A model generated the notes under the pieces. That model did not search any database. It saw only the letters and a program-made list of their open reading frames with translations, and had not been told where the DNA came from. 64,000 bases of DNA from Flaccisagitta enflata (lineage: Eukaryota; Chaetognatha; Sagittoidea; Aphragmophora): positions 49,972,001-50,036,000 of the forward strand of contig OZ231127.1 of the NCBI GenBank assembly GCA_965153355.1, in the 5' to 3' direction. Position numbers and translations under genes: made by a program. The stretch's first letter is position 1. Each line of letters starts with the position of its first letter. This document shows, in pieces, positions 52,248 to 64,000 of this stretch.

Positions 52248-52276
52248 AACACAAACACAAACACAAACACACACAC
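52170..52276. repeat. (CA)n microsatellite with an (ACAAAC)n tail
   Basis: CA dinucleotides to about 52240, then CAAACA hexamers. Confidence 0.97.
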
Positions 52277-52382
52277 AAACACCAAGACTTTTTAGGTATT
52301 CATTGGTCCGATGTCGTTTTTATGGAGGGAAAAAATACATTCGAATTGTTGTTGAAGGGTTATACCATGTAGCGGCGTTTTT

Positions 52383-52460
52383 AGATGCGTCCGTCAAGAA
52401 CGCATCTCTATAAGAGGGTCTGTCCGTCCTTCGGTCCGTATGTCCGTCCGTTACGCAAGT
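52383..52460 (+). repeat. Hairpin-family repeat, version C, hairpin end
   Basis: TTTT then AGATGCGT-loop-ACGCATCT (52383-52407), CTATAAGAGGGTCTGTCCGTC and TCGGTCCG repeat. The stem differs from versions A, B and D at several base pairs, yet both arms match each other. Distal end not located with confidence. Confidence 0.72.
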
Positions 52461-52726
52461 GCAAAAACCGCGTTTCTCAGCTGTTTTTGACCACGATGAG
52501 ATCCTATACTAACTCAAATGATCGACAAACACGTTTTGAGAGCCTTATTTACTACTCTAGTCGTTTCATCTGCCTGTTTGTCCATGTGTCTCTTCATATA
52601 CACATGTCACATTTTCAATATACACATGTCACATTTTCAATACACGCAGAGAAACGGCCCGGAAGCGTCGTTGCCCGGTCGGGCTTGTTTTTTCTTAGCT
52701 ATGGGCTCGAAGTAATTTAAGAGCTA

Positions 52727-53435
52727 CAGTGGACTACTGCCTTATCGGCACCTGATTTAACAGCATTTCTGATTTAACAACCATGATGCCTAGGTCTCAA
52801 AATTTTTTAGGCTTTTATAATGTTAATTTTTCCTGAATTAACAACACCTGATTTAACAGCCAAACCTGATTTACAGGTGCTATTTTTTAAGTCCCGTGGA
52901 AATTTAGATTTAATTTAAAGGCAATAATATACAATTTAAAAGAATTTATAGTAGTTTTTTTAAATTATATATTATTGAGCACACTTAATATTATAAAAAC
53001 TAAACCACATCTGAAGTTTTTGACTAAAAAGTCATAAATGCACAAAATTAAAATGAAACAAATACATAAGTAGTGGAACATAAATGGACAACTGTTATCA
53101 TTTTTGTCAAGAGAGGTTTGAATCAAAATCAATTTTTCCTTTGTTTTGGTATTTTTTACCATGCTAAATAATTCAAGTATTTTTATACAATGATGTTTTA
53201 TGAATGTATTAAAGCAAACCCATTGGAGGGTATATCTGTAAATCTGTTTCCCAGTCAATTACACAAATGTTTAACTACTACAATTTATCAAATATATATG
53301 TTTGATTATTTCATTTTGCTTAAGTTTTTTTTATGAAAAAAAGATAAAAACAATAGTTATTCGATTTAACAACATTCGGATTTAACAACCAAAATACTCC
53401 AGTCCCTTCAGGACCGTTATATCGGATTTCCACTG
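52727..53435. mobile_element. pogo/Tigger-type element, 709 bp, non-autonomous
   Basis: TA at 52725-52726 and 53436-53437; ends CAGTGGACTACTGCC and the inverse of CAGTGGAAATCCGATATAAC. GATTTAACA(A/G)C words recur near both ends, typical of Tigger-like TIR regions. No intact frame. Confidence 0.85.
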
Positions 53436-53488
53436 TACACTCATTTTGGTGGTACTAACCAATGAAAAAAAAAACAACTCATACTTAT

Positions 53489-53541
53489 ATATAGATATAG
53501 ATATAGATATAGATATAGATATGGATATAGATATAGATATT
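53489..53541. repeat. (ATATAG)n microsatellite
   Basis: About nine hexamer units. Confidence 0.95.
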
Positions 53542-53647
53542 TTCTTTTCGGTGAAAAACAAGTTACTTTTGCTCACGATTGAATGAGCAAGCAAAGTCAG
53601 CCTACAAATGGAAAATTGGGGTGAGAAATGGAGAGAAATCGAGAGAG

Positions 53648-53694
53648 AGTGAGTGAGTGAGTGAGTGAGTGAGTGAGTGAGTGAGTGAGTGAGT

Positions 53695-53768
<74 letters not shown>

Positions 53769-53777
53769 GAGAGAGAG
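53648..53777. repeat. Compound (GAGT)n(GA)n microsatellite
   Basis: GAGT tetramers to about 53700, then GA to 53777. It runs straight into a hairpin-family fragment (GTCGGTTGGTCTGTCGGG, 53777-53800). Confidence 0.96.
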
Positions 53778-53891
53778 TCGGTTGGTCTGTCGGGTAACGC
53801 ATTCGTCACACGTCGCATGTCACACGTCGCATGTCACACGTCGCACCCTATTGGCCTACTTGGCCTTATTATACTTCATCGAACCATTTTT

Positions 53892-54006
53892 AGGTGCGAC
53901 AAAGCACCTCTATAACTGGCTGTGTCCGTTGGTTGGTCTGTCGGTCGGGTAACGCATTCGTTCGACGATCTACACGTCGCACCTTATTGGCCTACTTGGC
54001 CTTGTT
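53892..54006 (+). mobile_element. Hairpin-family repeat, version B (about 115 bp)
   Basis: TTTTT then hairpin AGGTGC-GACAAA-GCACCT (53892-53909), CTATAACTGGCTGTGTCC, GTTGGTTGGTC repeat, TTCGACGATC, distal arm CGTCGCACCT (53975-53984), GGCCTTGTTTT. Very close to 50475-50587. Confidence 0.85.
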
Positions 54007-55180
<1,174 letters not shown>

Positions 55181-55390
55181 CAGGGTGTTTCAAGTGAGTT
55201 GTAACATAAAGAATCGACATATCTTTGCTTCTAGGAACTTGAATTAATTTCTGAAAAAAGATCTAAAAAGATCTTGGTCTGCAGTTTTTTTCGTACCAAA
55301 CCTCAAGTTTTAGTAATTGAAAGATGTGTGTCAGTAAAAAATCCAAAGAACAGGCATTTTTGTCAAGAAATCATCTTTTTTATAAATGTA

Positions 55391-56261
55391 GGGTGAAGTG
55401 GGGTAAAATGGGTCACTTTTTCGAATGTTTTTTTGATATCGCGTCATTTATTGAAAAAATGAAGAATTTTACGGATGGTTATGGATATTGTGTGTTTCCT
55501 CTACTACCATGAAAAAGGAAATTGCCTCCAAAAAGATCTGTGTAGGGGGCAGCCCTCCTTTTTGTGAACGGGTGAGTGACCCATTTTACCCCACCCAGGT
55601 GGGGTAAAGTGGGTCACCTACTTTTTTATTCAATAATATCCACAATTTTTTTATCTCAAGTGATCAATTCTTATGTATTAGTAAAAAAAGAATAGTTTTA
55701 TACTAGAATTGAGCCAAAAGTTTTATCAAATGGCAAATATTGTTGAGTTTTGAATAAAAACTTTTAAAAAAGGATGGAAAAATATTAAAATGGGAAAAAT
55801 TAGCTTTATATCACGTCCTTTAACCCATGAGCAGGGATAGAAAGCTTTTTGCTGAAAATTTTGTGATTTTAGCAGGGTGACCCAATTTACCCCACATAAC
55901 TAAAAATTAATTTTTTAGCTAAATATAGATAAAAACTAAAAAACATCACTGTCCCTGTTTGACCACCCATCCGTAGTATGTAGGCGATGGGCAATGATTT
56001 TCTTCCTCCATTTGGTCTCCACGGCAACCAGAAGTTGGTTTCATGACCAGCGATGCCGAAATTTTTTATTAATAAATATTGTTGCATTACGCATCAGTGC
56101 ATTTAAGAAATGGGGCAAATGTTTGTCTTGGAGTACCACAAGGCATCCTTCTTTTCATAACAGATGAAAAATTTGCTTCATTTCACTAGATTATTTCAGA
56201 ATTTAAAAAAAAGTTAAGTGACCCATTTTACCCCACTGACCCATTTTACCCCACTCTACCC
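55391..56261. mobile_element. Nested MITE, 871 bp, GTGGGGTAAAATGGGTCA ends
   Basis: TA at 55389-55390 and 56262-56263. Left end GGGTGAAGTGGGGTAAAATG; the right end is its inverse with an extra copy of the motif. At 55575-55610 two more copies meet head to head (ACCCCACCCAGGTGGGGT), suggesting two elements or an internal rearrangement. Confidence 0.82.
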
Positions 56262-56699
56262 TACCTAACAGGTGCTTACTTTACCTGCTTGCCATTTTTA
56301 AACTAATTGAGCTAAAATCCTAGGATTGGTCTCAAATGAAAGATATTTGAACATAGATTGCTCAACGGCTTTGAAATCAGGGAAAATTTGAACATTTGAT
56401 GACTTTTTTAATGATTTTGGTCAAACCTCATCAAGATTTTGATTGCAATTTTCAAAAAGCTCAATCAAAACAGTCGCAAATAGTAAAAAACTTCTAAATT
56501 TTTTAGAAGATCTAGAATCTATGACAAATTATCTGTCATTTGAGACCAATCTCACGGTTGTAGCTCAATTTGATGATAAATGGCACACAATTAAAAACAG
56601 CTACTCCAAAGAACAATAAGGACTCAAAAATAAAAGTTGATGAGGTCAGAAAATCACATATGTTCTTCAAAGACATGTGGCATCTAGATGAGTAGTCCG

Positions 56700-58330
56700 A
56701 TTATCGGGAAAAAAGTCAAAGTCAGTCTTCGACTTTTTGATATATTCGAGAGAAACAGGGTTTTCATTTTCTTATGAGAAAGTTGGGAATCTCCACCGAC
56801 CGATTGATTGGGTAAGTAAATTTGATAATTCTCTTTCATTTGGCGCCAAGCAGAATGCTCTACAACAAATATTTTTTGCGCTATGATTTTTCAAAGATTT
56901 ATTCGTGAAAAATTTGAATGAAATTTTTTTTGATTTTTACGATTTTGTGTAGGATCAATAAAAGAGTGTATTCATGTTTGTTTGAGCATGCAAATACAAG
57001 AAAACATGTTTATGAGCACAGCTGCTCATCTGTGGGGGCGTTTTTGAGCATTTCAGCTCATTTAGCTCACTTAGCTCAGTCTATTCTTTCTGATTTCAAA
57101 TATAATAAATGAATAAATATTTTCAAACTTGTTTAAGCAAGCAAATTAAAAAAAAAAAATGTCGGTGAGCAGAGCTGCCCCTCTGTAAGGGCGTTTTCAA
57201 ATATTCTAGCTCATTTAGCTAATTTAGCTTGTGCTTTTTCTCTGATTTTAAATAGGATGAATAAATTGATGTTTTGATTTAAGCATATAAATACAAGAAA
57301 GCATGTCAGTGAGAAAAGCTGGTTGTCTGGTTGAATCATATTGATTATTTTAGCTCATCTAGCTCATTTTGCTCAGTCTTATTTTTGTTCATTAAAATGT
57401 ATATCCAGTATTGAAGTTTTTCCTGTGGCGACAACTGCCTTTGGTGGAGAAAATTTTCCACTTTTCCTTGAAATAGTTTTGACTAAAGATTATTTCATAT
57501 TGTAATGGGATCTCAATGATCGAGAGTGTGAATGCTGGCAAAATTAAAACAAAATTTGATTCTCTTTTATGTAACGGGATCTTAATTTTGAAATGCCCGC
57601 ATGATTACACTTTTTCCCTCTTTGTTGGGAGTTGTCGGGAAAAAAGTCGAAGTCAGTCTTCCACTTTTTGACATATTCGAGAGAAAGAGGGTTTTCATTT
57701 TCTTATGCGAAAGTTGAGCATCTCCATCGACCGAATGAACCCTCCAATGAAATTGATAGGGTAAGTAAATTTGATAATTCTCTTTCATTTGGCGCCAAGC
57801 AGAATGCTCTACGCCAAATATTTTTTGCGTTATGATTTTTTAAAGATTTATTTACGAAAATTACGAATTGAATTTTTTTAAATTTTTTATGATTTTAAGT
57901 ACGATCAAAAAACGGACTGTATTTACGTTTGTTTGAGCATGCAAATACAAGAAAACATGTTTATGAGCATAGCTGCTCATCTGTGAGAGTGTTTTGGAGG
58001 ATTCTAGCTCATTTAGCTCATTTAGCTCAGTTTTTTTTTATTTCAAATGTGATAAATGAATAAGTATTTTGATACATGTTTAAGAAAGCAGATACAAAAA
58101 AGCATATCATTGAGCATAAATGCTCATCTGTGAGGGTGTTTTTAAGTATTCTAGCTCACTTAGCTCATTTAGCTCAGTCTTTTTTTTCTGATTTTAATGG
58201 GATAAATGTTTTGATGGGAGCATGTAAATACAAAAAACTATGTCAGGGAGCATAGCTGATTGTCTGATTGAGTGATTTTGAGCATTTTAGCTCATCTAGC
58301 TCATTTGGCTCAATCCTATTCTTTTCTGAT
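56700..58330 (+). repeat. GCTCA satellite with higher-order structure
   Basis: Two ~930-bp direct copies (about 56708 and 57638 onward), each starting GGGAAAAAAGTC(A/G)AAGTCAGTC and holding three ~145-bp monomers. Each monomer runs from AGCATGCAAATACAAGAAA through GAGCA(C/T)AGCTGCTCATCTGTG to (GCTCATTTA)2-3 GCTCAG. A third copy is inverted at 38338-39178. Confidence 0.85.
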
Positions 58331-58583
58331 TTTCAGTGCAGTCAATACATACAATTGCTCTTGATTTGCTTTAATAAAAAAAAATTGCAGTGACTAAAGA
58401 CAAAAGCTTTGTGAAAAATAACCAATGCTTACGACTTTTTTCCTCATGGCGACAGCCGCCATTACTGGTAATGAAATTTTGCATGCTAAAACTGCAGACC
58501 AAGATCTTCTTAGATCTTTTTTCAAAAATCAATTTGAAAAGATATGTCGATTCTTTATGTTACAACTCACTTGAAACACCCTG

Positions 58584-59583
<1,000 letters not shown>

Positions 59584-59599
59584 TGCCCCAAGTCAACCA

Positions 59600-59664
59600 A
59601 AAAAAAAAACCGCCACGAACCGACGGACGGACAAAGGCTCTTGTAGAGGTGCAAGGACGCATCT
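59600..59664 (-). repeat. Hairpin-family repeat, version B/C, tail only
   Basis: CCGACGGACGGACAAAGGC, TCTTGTAG, then AGGTGC-AAGGAC-GCATCT (59647-59664) and CAAAAG. The hairpin mixes a version-B left arm with a version-C right arm. Confidence 0.6.
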
Positions 59665-59809
59665 CAAAAGAAGAAGCAGACGTTAGGACGAAGAAGTTAC
59701 GTTGAAAACGACGATGTAAGAGACGTATTTTCGGACGTGGACGCCGACTGCCTCAGTGAAATGACATTGGTGGATAGTTCAGAGAGTGTGGTGTAGACTG
59801 ACGGACTGT

Positions 59810-60220
59810 GGTATTGCTTGCCCAAATGCTTAGATGGTTTGATGCTTAGACTCAGATGATAGATTTGTATGTGGTAGGGCATGCTCAATGCTTAGATGAC
59901 GGACTTGGATGTGATAGTGCTTGCCCAAATGCTTAGTTGCTTAGATGATTAGACTTAGATGACGGAGTTGGATGTGGTTGTGCTTGCCCAAATACTTAGA
60001 TGCCTAGACTTAGATGACGGACTTGGATATGGTATTGCTTGCCCAAATGCTTAGTTGCTTAGTTGACTAGACTTAGATGACGGACTTGGATGTGGTACTG
60101 CTTGCCCAAAAGCTTAGTTGCTTAGATCCTTAGACATAGATGATATGGTTGTGCATGCCCATATGCTTAGATGCTTAGACTTAGATGGCGGAGTTGGATG
60201 TGGTAGTGCTTACCCAAATG
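59810..60220. repeat. ~57-bp minisatellite
   Basis: GCTTGCCCAAATGCTTAG recurs at about 59817, 59930, 59982, 60038, 60101, 60153 and 60212, with GACTTAGATGACGGACTTGG between. Unit length varies between 52 and 63 bp. Confidence 0.85.
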
Positions 60221-60534
60221 CTTTTTTATCAGTCATGACAAAGCCTATGATGATACAATTGCACCCCGCTCTCACGGATCCGCCACCAACGGAATTCCAG
60301 CTTTAAAAAAATGCAAATTCTTAGTCCCTTCATGCTTACTCTTTTTATTTCCTTTGTTGGCAATAACAGAATTCCGCATATGACAAATAATACATTTTTT
60401 GGGCCTGAAATCTGTTAGAGTGGGGTTTAATTGTAACAAAAAGTTCGCTCAAGACATGGCCGATGATACTGAATTGGGGATGTCACTCATGATGACGATA
60501 TATGGCGATTGTCAAAACTAAGAATTGAAGAAAT

Positions 60535-60572
60535 TATGGTGATGGTGATGGTGACGATGGCGATGGCGATGG

Positions 60573-60614
<42 letters not shown>

Positions 60615-60655
60615 AAATGACAATGACGATGACGATGACGATGACGATGATGACG
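60535..60655. repeat. (GATGAC)n / (GATGGC)n microsatellite
   Basis: Hexamer array, GATGGC/GATGGT at the left and GATGAC at the right; frames read Met/Thr or Asp repeats. Confidence 0.93.
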
Positions 60656-61250
60656 ATACCAATACAGACGATGCTTGGAGACGTAGACGAAACAAATATA
60701 GAAAACGACGACGACGATGATTGCAACGCGATTGTCTGGAGGATTATTAATGTCGCTGCAAAACAATAAATTGAATTATCGTTGATTACAAACCGACTCG
60801 CGCTGTCAAGAAAGAAGCGAGGAATATAAGGAGTATAAGGAATATAAGTTCCTTGAAAGGCAAACTTTACAAATTAGAAATCTCAAACTACGACTCAAAT
60901 GATAATAATTGAGACAAATAAAGAAAAAAAAAGAAAAAAAAAAAAAAAAAGAATGACACACGATAGGAGTATACGGCGGGGGTTGTCAGTGTTTCATTGA
61001 CTTGAAATAGTGTTTGTGGTATAGAGCTTTTTAAAATGACCACGATAACTAGGTCAACTTGTTCAATTTTGTTCAAACTGCTGGTTTCAAAAATAAAGTG
61101 AATGCAAGCGCACACTTGATACTACATTCCCTCTTTAGTGTTTACCATCCGCCCATGTGAAAACGTGTCGTTCCCCTTCTCTCCTTGAAAATACTTCATT
61201 GTTTTCTATTCCTTTTCCCCTAGGCCCATTCGTCTCCTTCATTTCGGTAA
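60656..61250. other. Non-coding
   Basis: GGAATATAAGGAGTATAAGG micro-repeat near 60820-60850 and a poly(A) tract at about 60921-60950. No gene recognised. Confidence 0.5.
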
Positions 61251-61403
61251 ACAAGGCCATAACCTTACAGCCGCGTGCGGTCGTTAATTCATCATCAGCA
61301 ATAACTTTAACTGACTAGAAACGACAAAAAAAAGCAGTGTGACTGACGGACCGACGGACCAACAGACGGACAGAGCGAGTCTAAGAGTCGCGTGCACGTG
61401 ACT
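61251..61403 (-). repeat. Hairpin-family repeat, version A, diverged
   Basis: ACAAGGCC, degenerate distal arm (GCCGCGTGCGGTC), GACCGACGGACCAACAGACGG and terminal hairpin AGTCGCGTGCACGTGACT (61386-61403) followed by AAAAA. Confidence 0.75.
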
Positions 61404-61404
61404 A

Positions 61405-61690
61405 AAAACCACCTAATGCCACTTAATTCCGATCAACCCACCTACACAATCCATCAAACCCAACCCTTATTAGTTATGGAAAAAAAAACACCTTACATCA
61501 CTTCATCCGATCCCGCTCAACCCACCTGCACAATCCATCAATTCCCACTCAAATGGGAAAACACATCTAACGCCACTTTATCCCATTCATTCCACCTACA
61601 CAATCCATCAAATCTCAACCTGATGGCAAAACCACTTAACGCGCCACTTTATCCCACTCAAGCCACCTGCTCCCGTCCTCTTCATCCCCG
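61405..61690. repeat. 70-83-bp tandem repeat
   Basis: CCACCT(A/G)CACAATCCATCAA recurs at about 61439, 61522 and 61592, with CCACCTGC again at 61661. The rest of the unit contains GCCACTT(T/A)ATCC. Confidence 0.75.
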
Positions 61691-62025
61691 ATCCACCCCA
61701 AACCGTAGTCAGCGCTCGCGTTCTTTTCAGCCCAGTGACGCCTGACGAGCAATCAAGACTGATTTCTTTTCCTTTTTTTCTTACTCTCTTTTTTCAAAAC
61801 CGTTTATTCAAGGTTAACAAGAGAAGGGAAAAAGGTGGAGAAATGGAAATTATGACTGCGATCAGGTCGCGAAGAGGAAAAAAGATTGTGTTCGCGGTGG
61901 GGAAAAAGTTTTGGATTTCGTAGTTATCCCTTTTCAATGCTTTGAACGAATCTTTTTTTGTTTCACCTCTGGTACAAGAAGCAATTACAAATTACGAGTT
62001 CCGTCATGTTAATTTCCTGGTTATT
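61691..62025. other. Non-coding
   Basis: T-rich unique sequence without a recognised feature. Confidence 0.4.
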
Positions 62026-62860
62026 AGTCGCGTGCGCGCGACTCTACAATAGCCTGTACTGAAATGACTAAATCCAAAATAATCGAAATTCTACGAACAG
62101 TTCATGTTGTGGAGCTGTCTTGGGCTTCTATTGTCATCATTTTCAGCTTTAAAAGTTTACATCTTGGTTTCCGCGCCTTACCTTGAACTTCCCATGGGTC
62201 AATAGGAAACTAAAAAATTCAAATTGCTCAAATCAAAATTTTGACTGCAGATTTGAAATCTGCATGAAAAACTGTCTGTTGAAACTGCTATTCTTTTTTC
62301 AAAATTCCTTCGGGATCATTATTAAAATCCACGCTAAAGATTTTTTAAAAAGGTAAGTTCAATGATTTTACAAAGAAATTAAAGTGAAAGGTATGTTTCG
62401 CGATATTTGACAGCACTTTTGACCACCTTCTAATTGGAATATCAAAAAAAGGAAAGCACTTTCAATTGACAGTTTTTACTGCAGATTCCAAATCTGCAGT
62501 CAGAATTGGAATTTGAGAATTGTGAGATTTCGGATTTCCTATAGGGGTAAGGTTTACAGAAGGTAAGGCGCGGCTACCTAAAAATAGAAAGCCAATATTG
62601 ATTTCAATAGAAGCCTAAGACAGTCCCACAACATGATCTGCTCGTAGAATATTTATTTTATTGCTTTTTGTCATTTAGGTACAGGCTACTCTACAACCCG
62701 CTTTGTCCGTCGGTCGGTCGGTCGGTTGGTCGGTTGGTCCGTCCCACTTTACTTTTTTTATAATTTTACTTCTTGGACCTCACTGCTCCTGCCCACGTTG
62801 TCTAGTGACCTCAAATATGGCCCCTGCCCACCCGCACGCGACTTCGGTATCCGGCCTTGT
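62026..62860 (+). mobile_element. Hairpin-family repeat, version A, split by a hAT MITE
   Basis: Hairpin AGTCGCGTGCGCGCGACT (62026-62043). After the nested MITE the element continues CCCGCTTTGTCC, GTCGGTCGGTCGG, CTGCTCCTGCCCA, GGCCCCTGCCCA, distal arm GCACGCGACT (62834-62843), GGCCTTGT. Without the insertion it would be about 190 bp. Confidence 0.87.
62050..62688 (+). mobile_element. hAT-type MITE, family TAGCCTGTAC, copy 2 (639 bp)
   Basis: Ends TAGCCTGTACTGAAATGAC and the inverse TAGCCTGTACCTAAATGAC. Exact 8-bp duplication CTCTACAA at 62042-62049 and 62689-62696. The body matches 17710-18349 in inverse orientation, including the GCGCCTTACCTT and CTGCAGATTTGAAATCTGCA blocks. Confidence 0.93.
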
Positions 62861-64000
62861 TTAAACAACAAGACTCTAACAAATATATCTATTAATCAAC
62901 CTATTTGTTTTTCACTTGCACCGAAAGTAGCACCGAAAAACAGAACCGGTTGAACTCCTCCATGATTGGGAAGAAAGGATTCTTAATAGGATCAAAAAGA
63001 AAGAGGAGAAAGCCAGACTTGAAACAAGAAACGAGTGATTTGAAGCAGATGACTGAATTTACAATCACGATCAGTATCGAGATTTGTATGATAAGATACA
63101 TTGAATTATGATACTTGAGTAAAATTAGAATTAAAATGAAAAGGATAATTGGTTTTGATCATCACATAACAACACTTGGCCAATGCGCATCCATTTTGTG
63201 GATCAAACCATCCTTTGCTTTGTCCACGGGCAGTTGGACAACCGGACAGCCAGACATAGCCTCATAGCGATAAGGCTAAGTGCAGAATACATTCGTCTCA
63301 GAAATTAAACAAGGCCAAACAAACGGTTACCCAATTCGCGTGCAGGTGGGCAGGGGCAGTGATGATTGATGACAAAAGTTAATCATGCACTTGAATAGGA
63401 GCAGTAATGTGAACGGCCCGAAAAAAATGTCTACCGACCAATCGATGTACCAACCAAACTACATAGCCATGGCAGTCGTGTGGGTGGGCAGGCGCTCTAA
63501 TGTGGGTTGGCACGGGCAATGATGCTCAAAAAACACTATTTCGGTCGATTTTACGTCATTCAAAAATTCATGTTACCTAAATTCGTATATAGGTAAATAC
63601 CTTCCTTCTTACCTTCACACGGACCTTCGGACAGTCCTGCCCTCTAATGGCCTCGCTATACAAGCGACAAAAAAATAAAGGAAATAAAAACAGAGGAAAG
63701 AAAAAGGAGAGGAAAGAGAAAGGAGAGGAAATAAAAAGGAGAGAGAAGAAAAGGAGAGAACGTTGAAGAAAGACTAACACTCCGTTAAGATGTGCCATCA
63801 ACGGAAGGCTGAAATTCTGGAAAAGGCTTTAACATCATGAATTACAGACTCTAAAGAAAGTAACTAAGGGAAATGAAGGAAGGAGAGAGAGAGAGGAGGG
63901 GGGGGAAATTTGTGAATCAAGCGAAAACTTCCAGCCATAGTTGAAAATCCAGATTTAATTTTTATTTCAAGTCGAGAGAAAATGACGGCTGGAAAATAAA
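62861..64000. other. Non-coding to the window end
   Basis: A hairpin-family distal end (ACAAGGCC, then TTCGCGTGCAGGTGGGCAGG) lies at about 63308-63370 without a clear hairpin end. GAGAGGAAA-type purine tracts lie at 63690-63760. The short frames have no recognisable domain. Confidence 0.5.

Larger units (their letters stand above)
55181..58583. mobile_element. 3.4-kb TIR element with TA target site and satellite interior
   Basis: TA at 55179-55180 and 58584-58585. Ends CAGGGTGTTTCAAGTGAGTT are inverted, and similarity continues about 100 bp inward (ACATAAAGAATCGACATATC; AGATCTTGGTCTGCAG pairs). The interior has no transposase: it contains a nested MITE (55391-56261) and two large direct copies of a GCTCA-rich satellite. 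The terminus resembles that of the foldback MITE at 7389-7936, so both may be mobilised by the same mariner-type source. Confidence 0.85.

Noticed and set aside
62050-62688. TA-target (mariner-type) assignment of the TAGCCTGTAC MITE
   Set aside because: Flanking TA can be read on both sides, but the exact CTCTACAA duplication outside it shows the TA belongs to the element ends and the duplication is 8 bp.

Overview
The window is nuclear DNA from a eukaryote, most likely an invertebrate animal. The evidence is a BEL/Pao LTR retrotransposon, a Helentron-type rolling-circle transposon with a PIF1 helicase, endonuclease and ubiquitin-protease-like domain, hAT and Tc1/mariner/pogo-type elements, and a very high load of simple repeats ((CT)n, (CA)n, (GAAA)n and others). 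The repeat load recalls some crustacean genomes, but the sequence does not fix the phylum. I found no convincing host gene, rRNA, tRNA or CRISPR array by eye. Every long open frame I can explain belongs to a mobile element.

Layout. 0-7.4 kb: a diverged foldback element, simple repeats, and a degenerate ~20-bp minisatellite arranged in ~700-bp higher-order copies with a hAT-type MITE (8-bp target duplication) inside. 7.4-17.2 kb: a foldback MITE, then a Helentron on the minus strand. Its single frame reads SGNH-hydrolase-like domain, Lys-rich 45-bp coding repeat, Cys-rich domain, HUH/two-Tyr Rep, PIF1 helicase, EEP endonuclease, USP-like cysteine protease. It is broken by a TTAA-flanked insertion and one TGA. 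17.2-32.2 kb: simple repeats, hAT MITEs, a >2-kb array of AAGTC-type minisatellite, and many copies of a short repeat family with a terminal hairpin.

32.2-37.1 kb: a complete DNA transposon with ~790-bp terminal inverted repeats and an 8-bp target duplication. It encodes a divergent hAT-like transposase (D, D, CxxH and RW motifs) split by a TA-flanked pogo/Tigger-type insertion. 39.4-48.3 kb: a very young BEL/Pao element on the minus strand (5-bp duplication CTATA, nearly identical LTRs). Its gag-like and pol frames are separated by one in-frame UAG, and its 5' LTR carries a TIR element filled with telomere-like TTAGGG variants. 49-64 kb: more MITEs, including a 3.4-kb TIR element containing a GCTCA-rich satellite with higher-order structure, further hairpin-family copies, and simple repeats.

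The most notable signal is a dispersed 110-250-bp family (at least 15 full or partial copies). Its terminal hairpin exists in several sequence versions whose two arms change together, and a third copy of the same arm, inverted, lies at the far end. This layout (hairpin, subterminal inverted repeats, internal microsatellite) matches Helentron-derived non-autonomous elements, and a coding Helentron is present in the same window. That link is an inference, because I could not match the coding element's own termini to the family.
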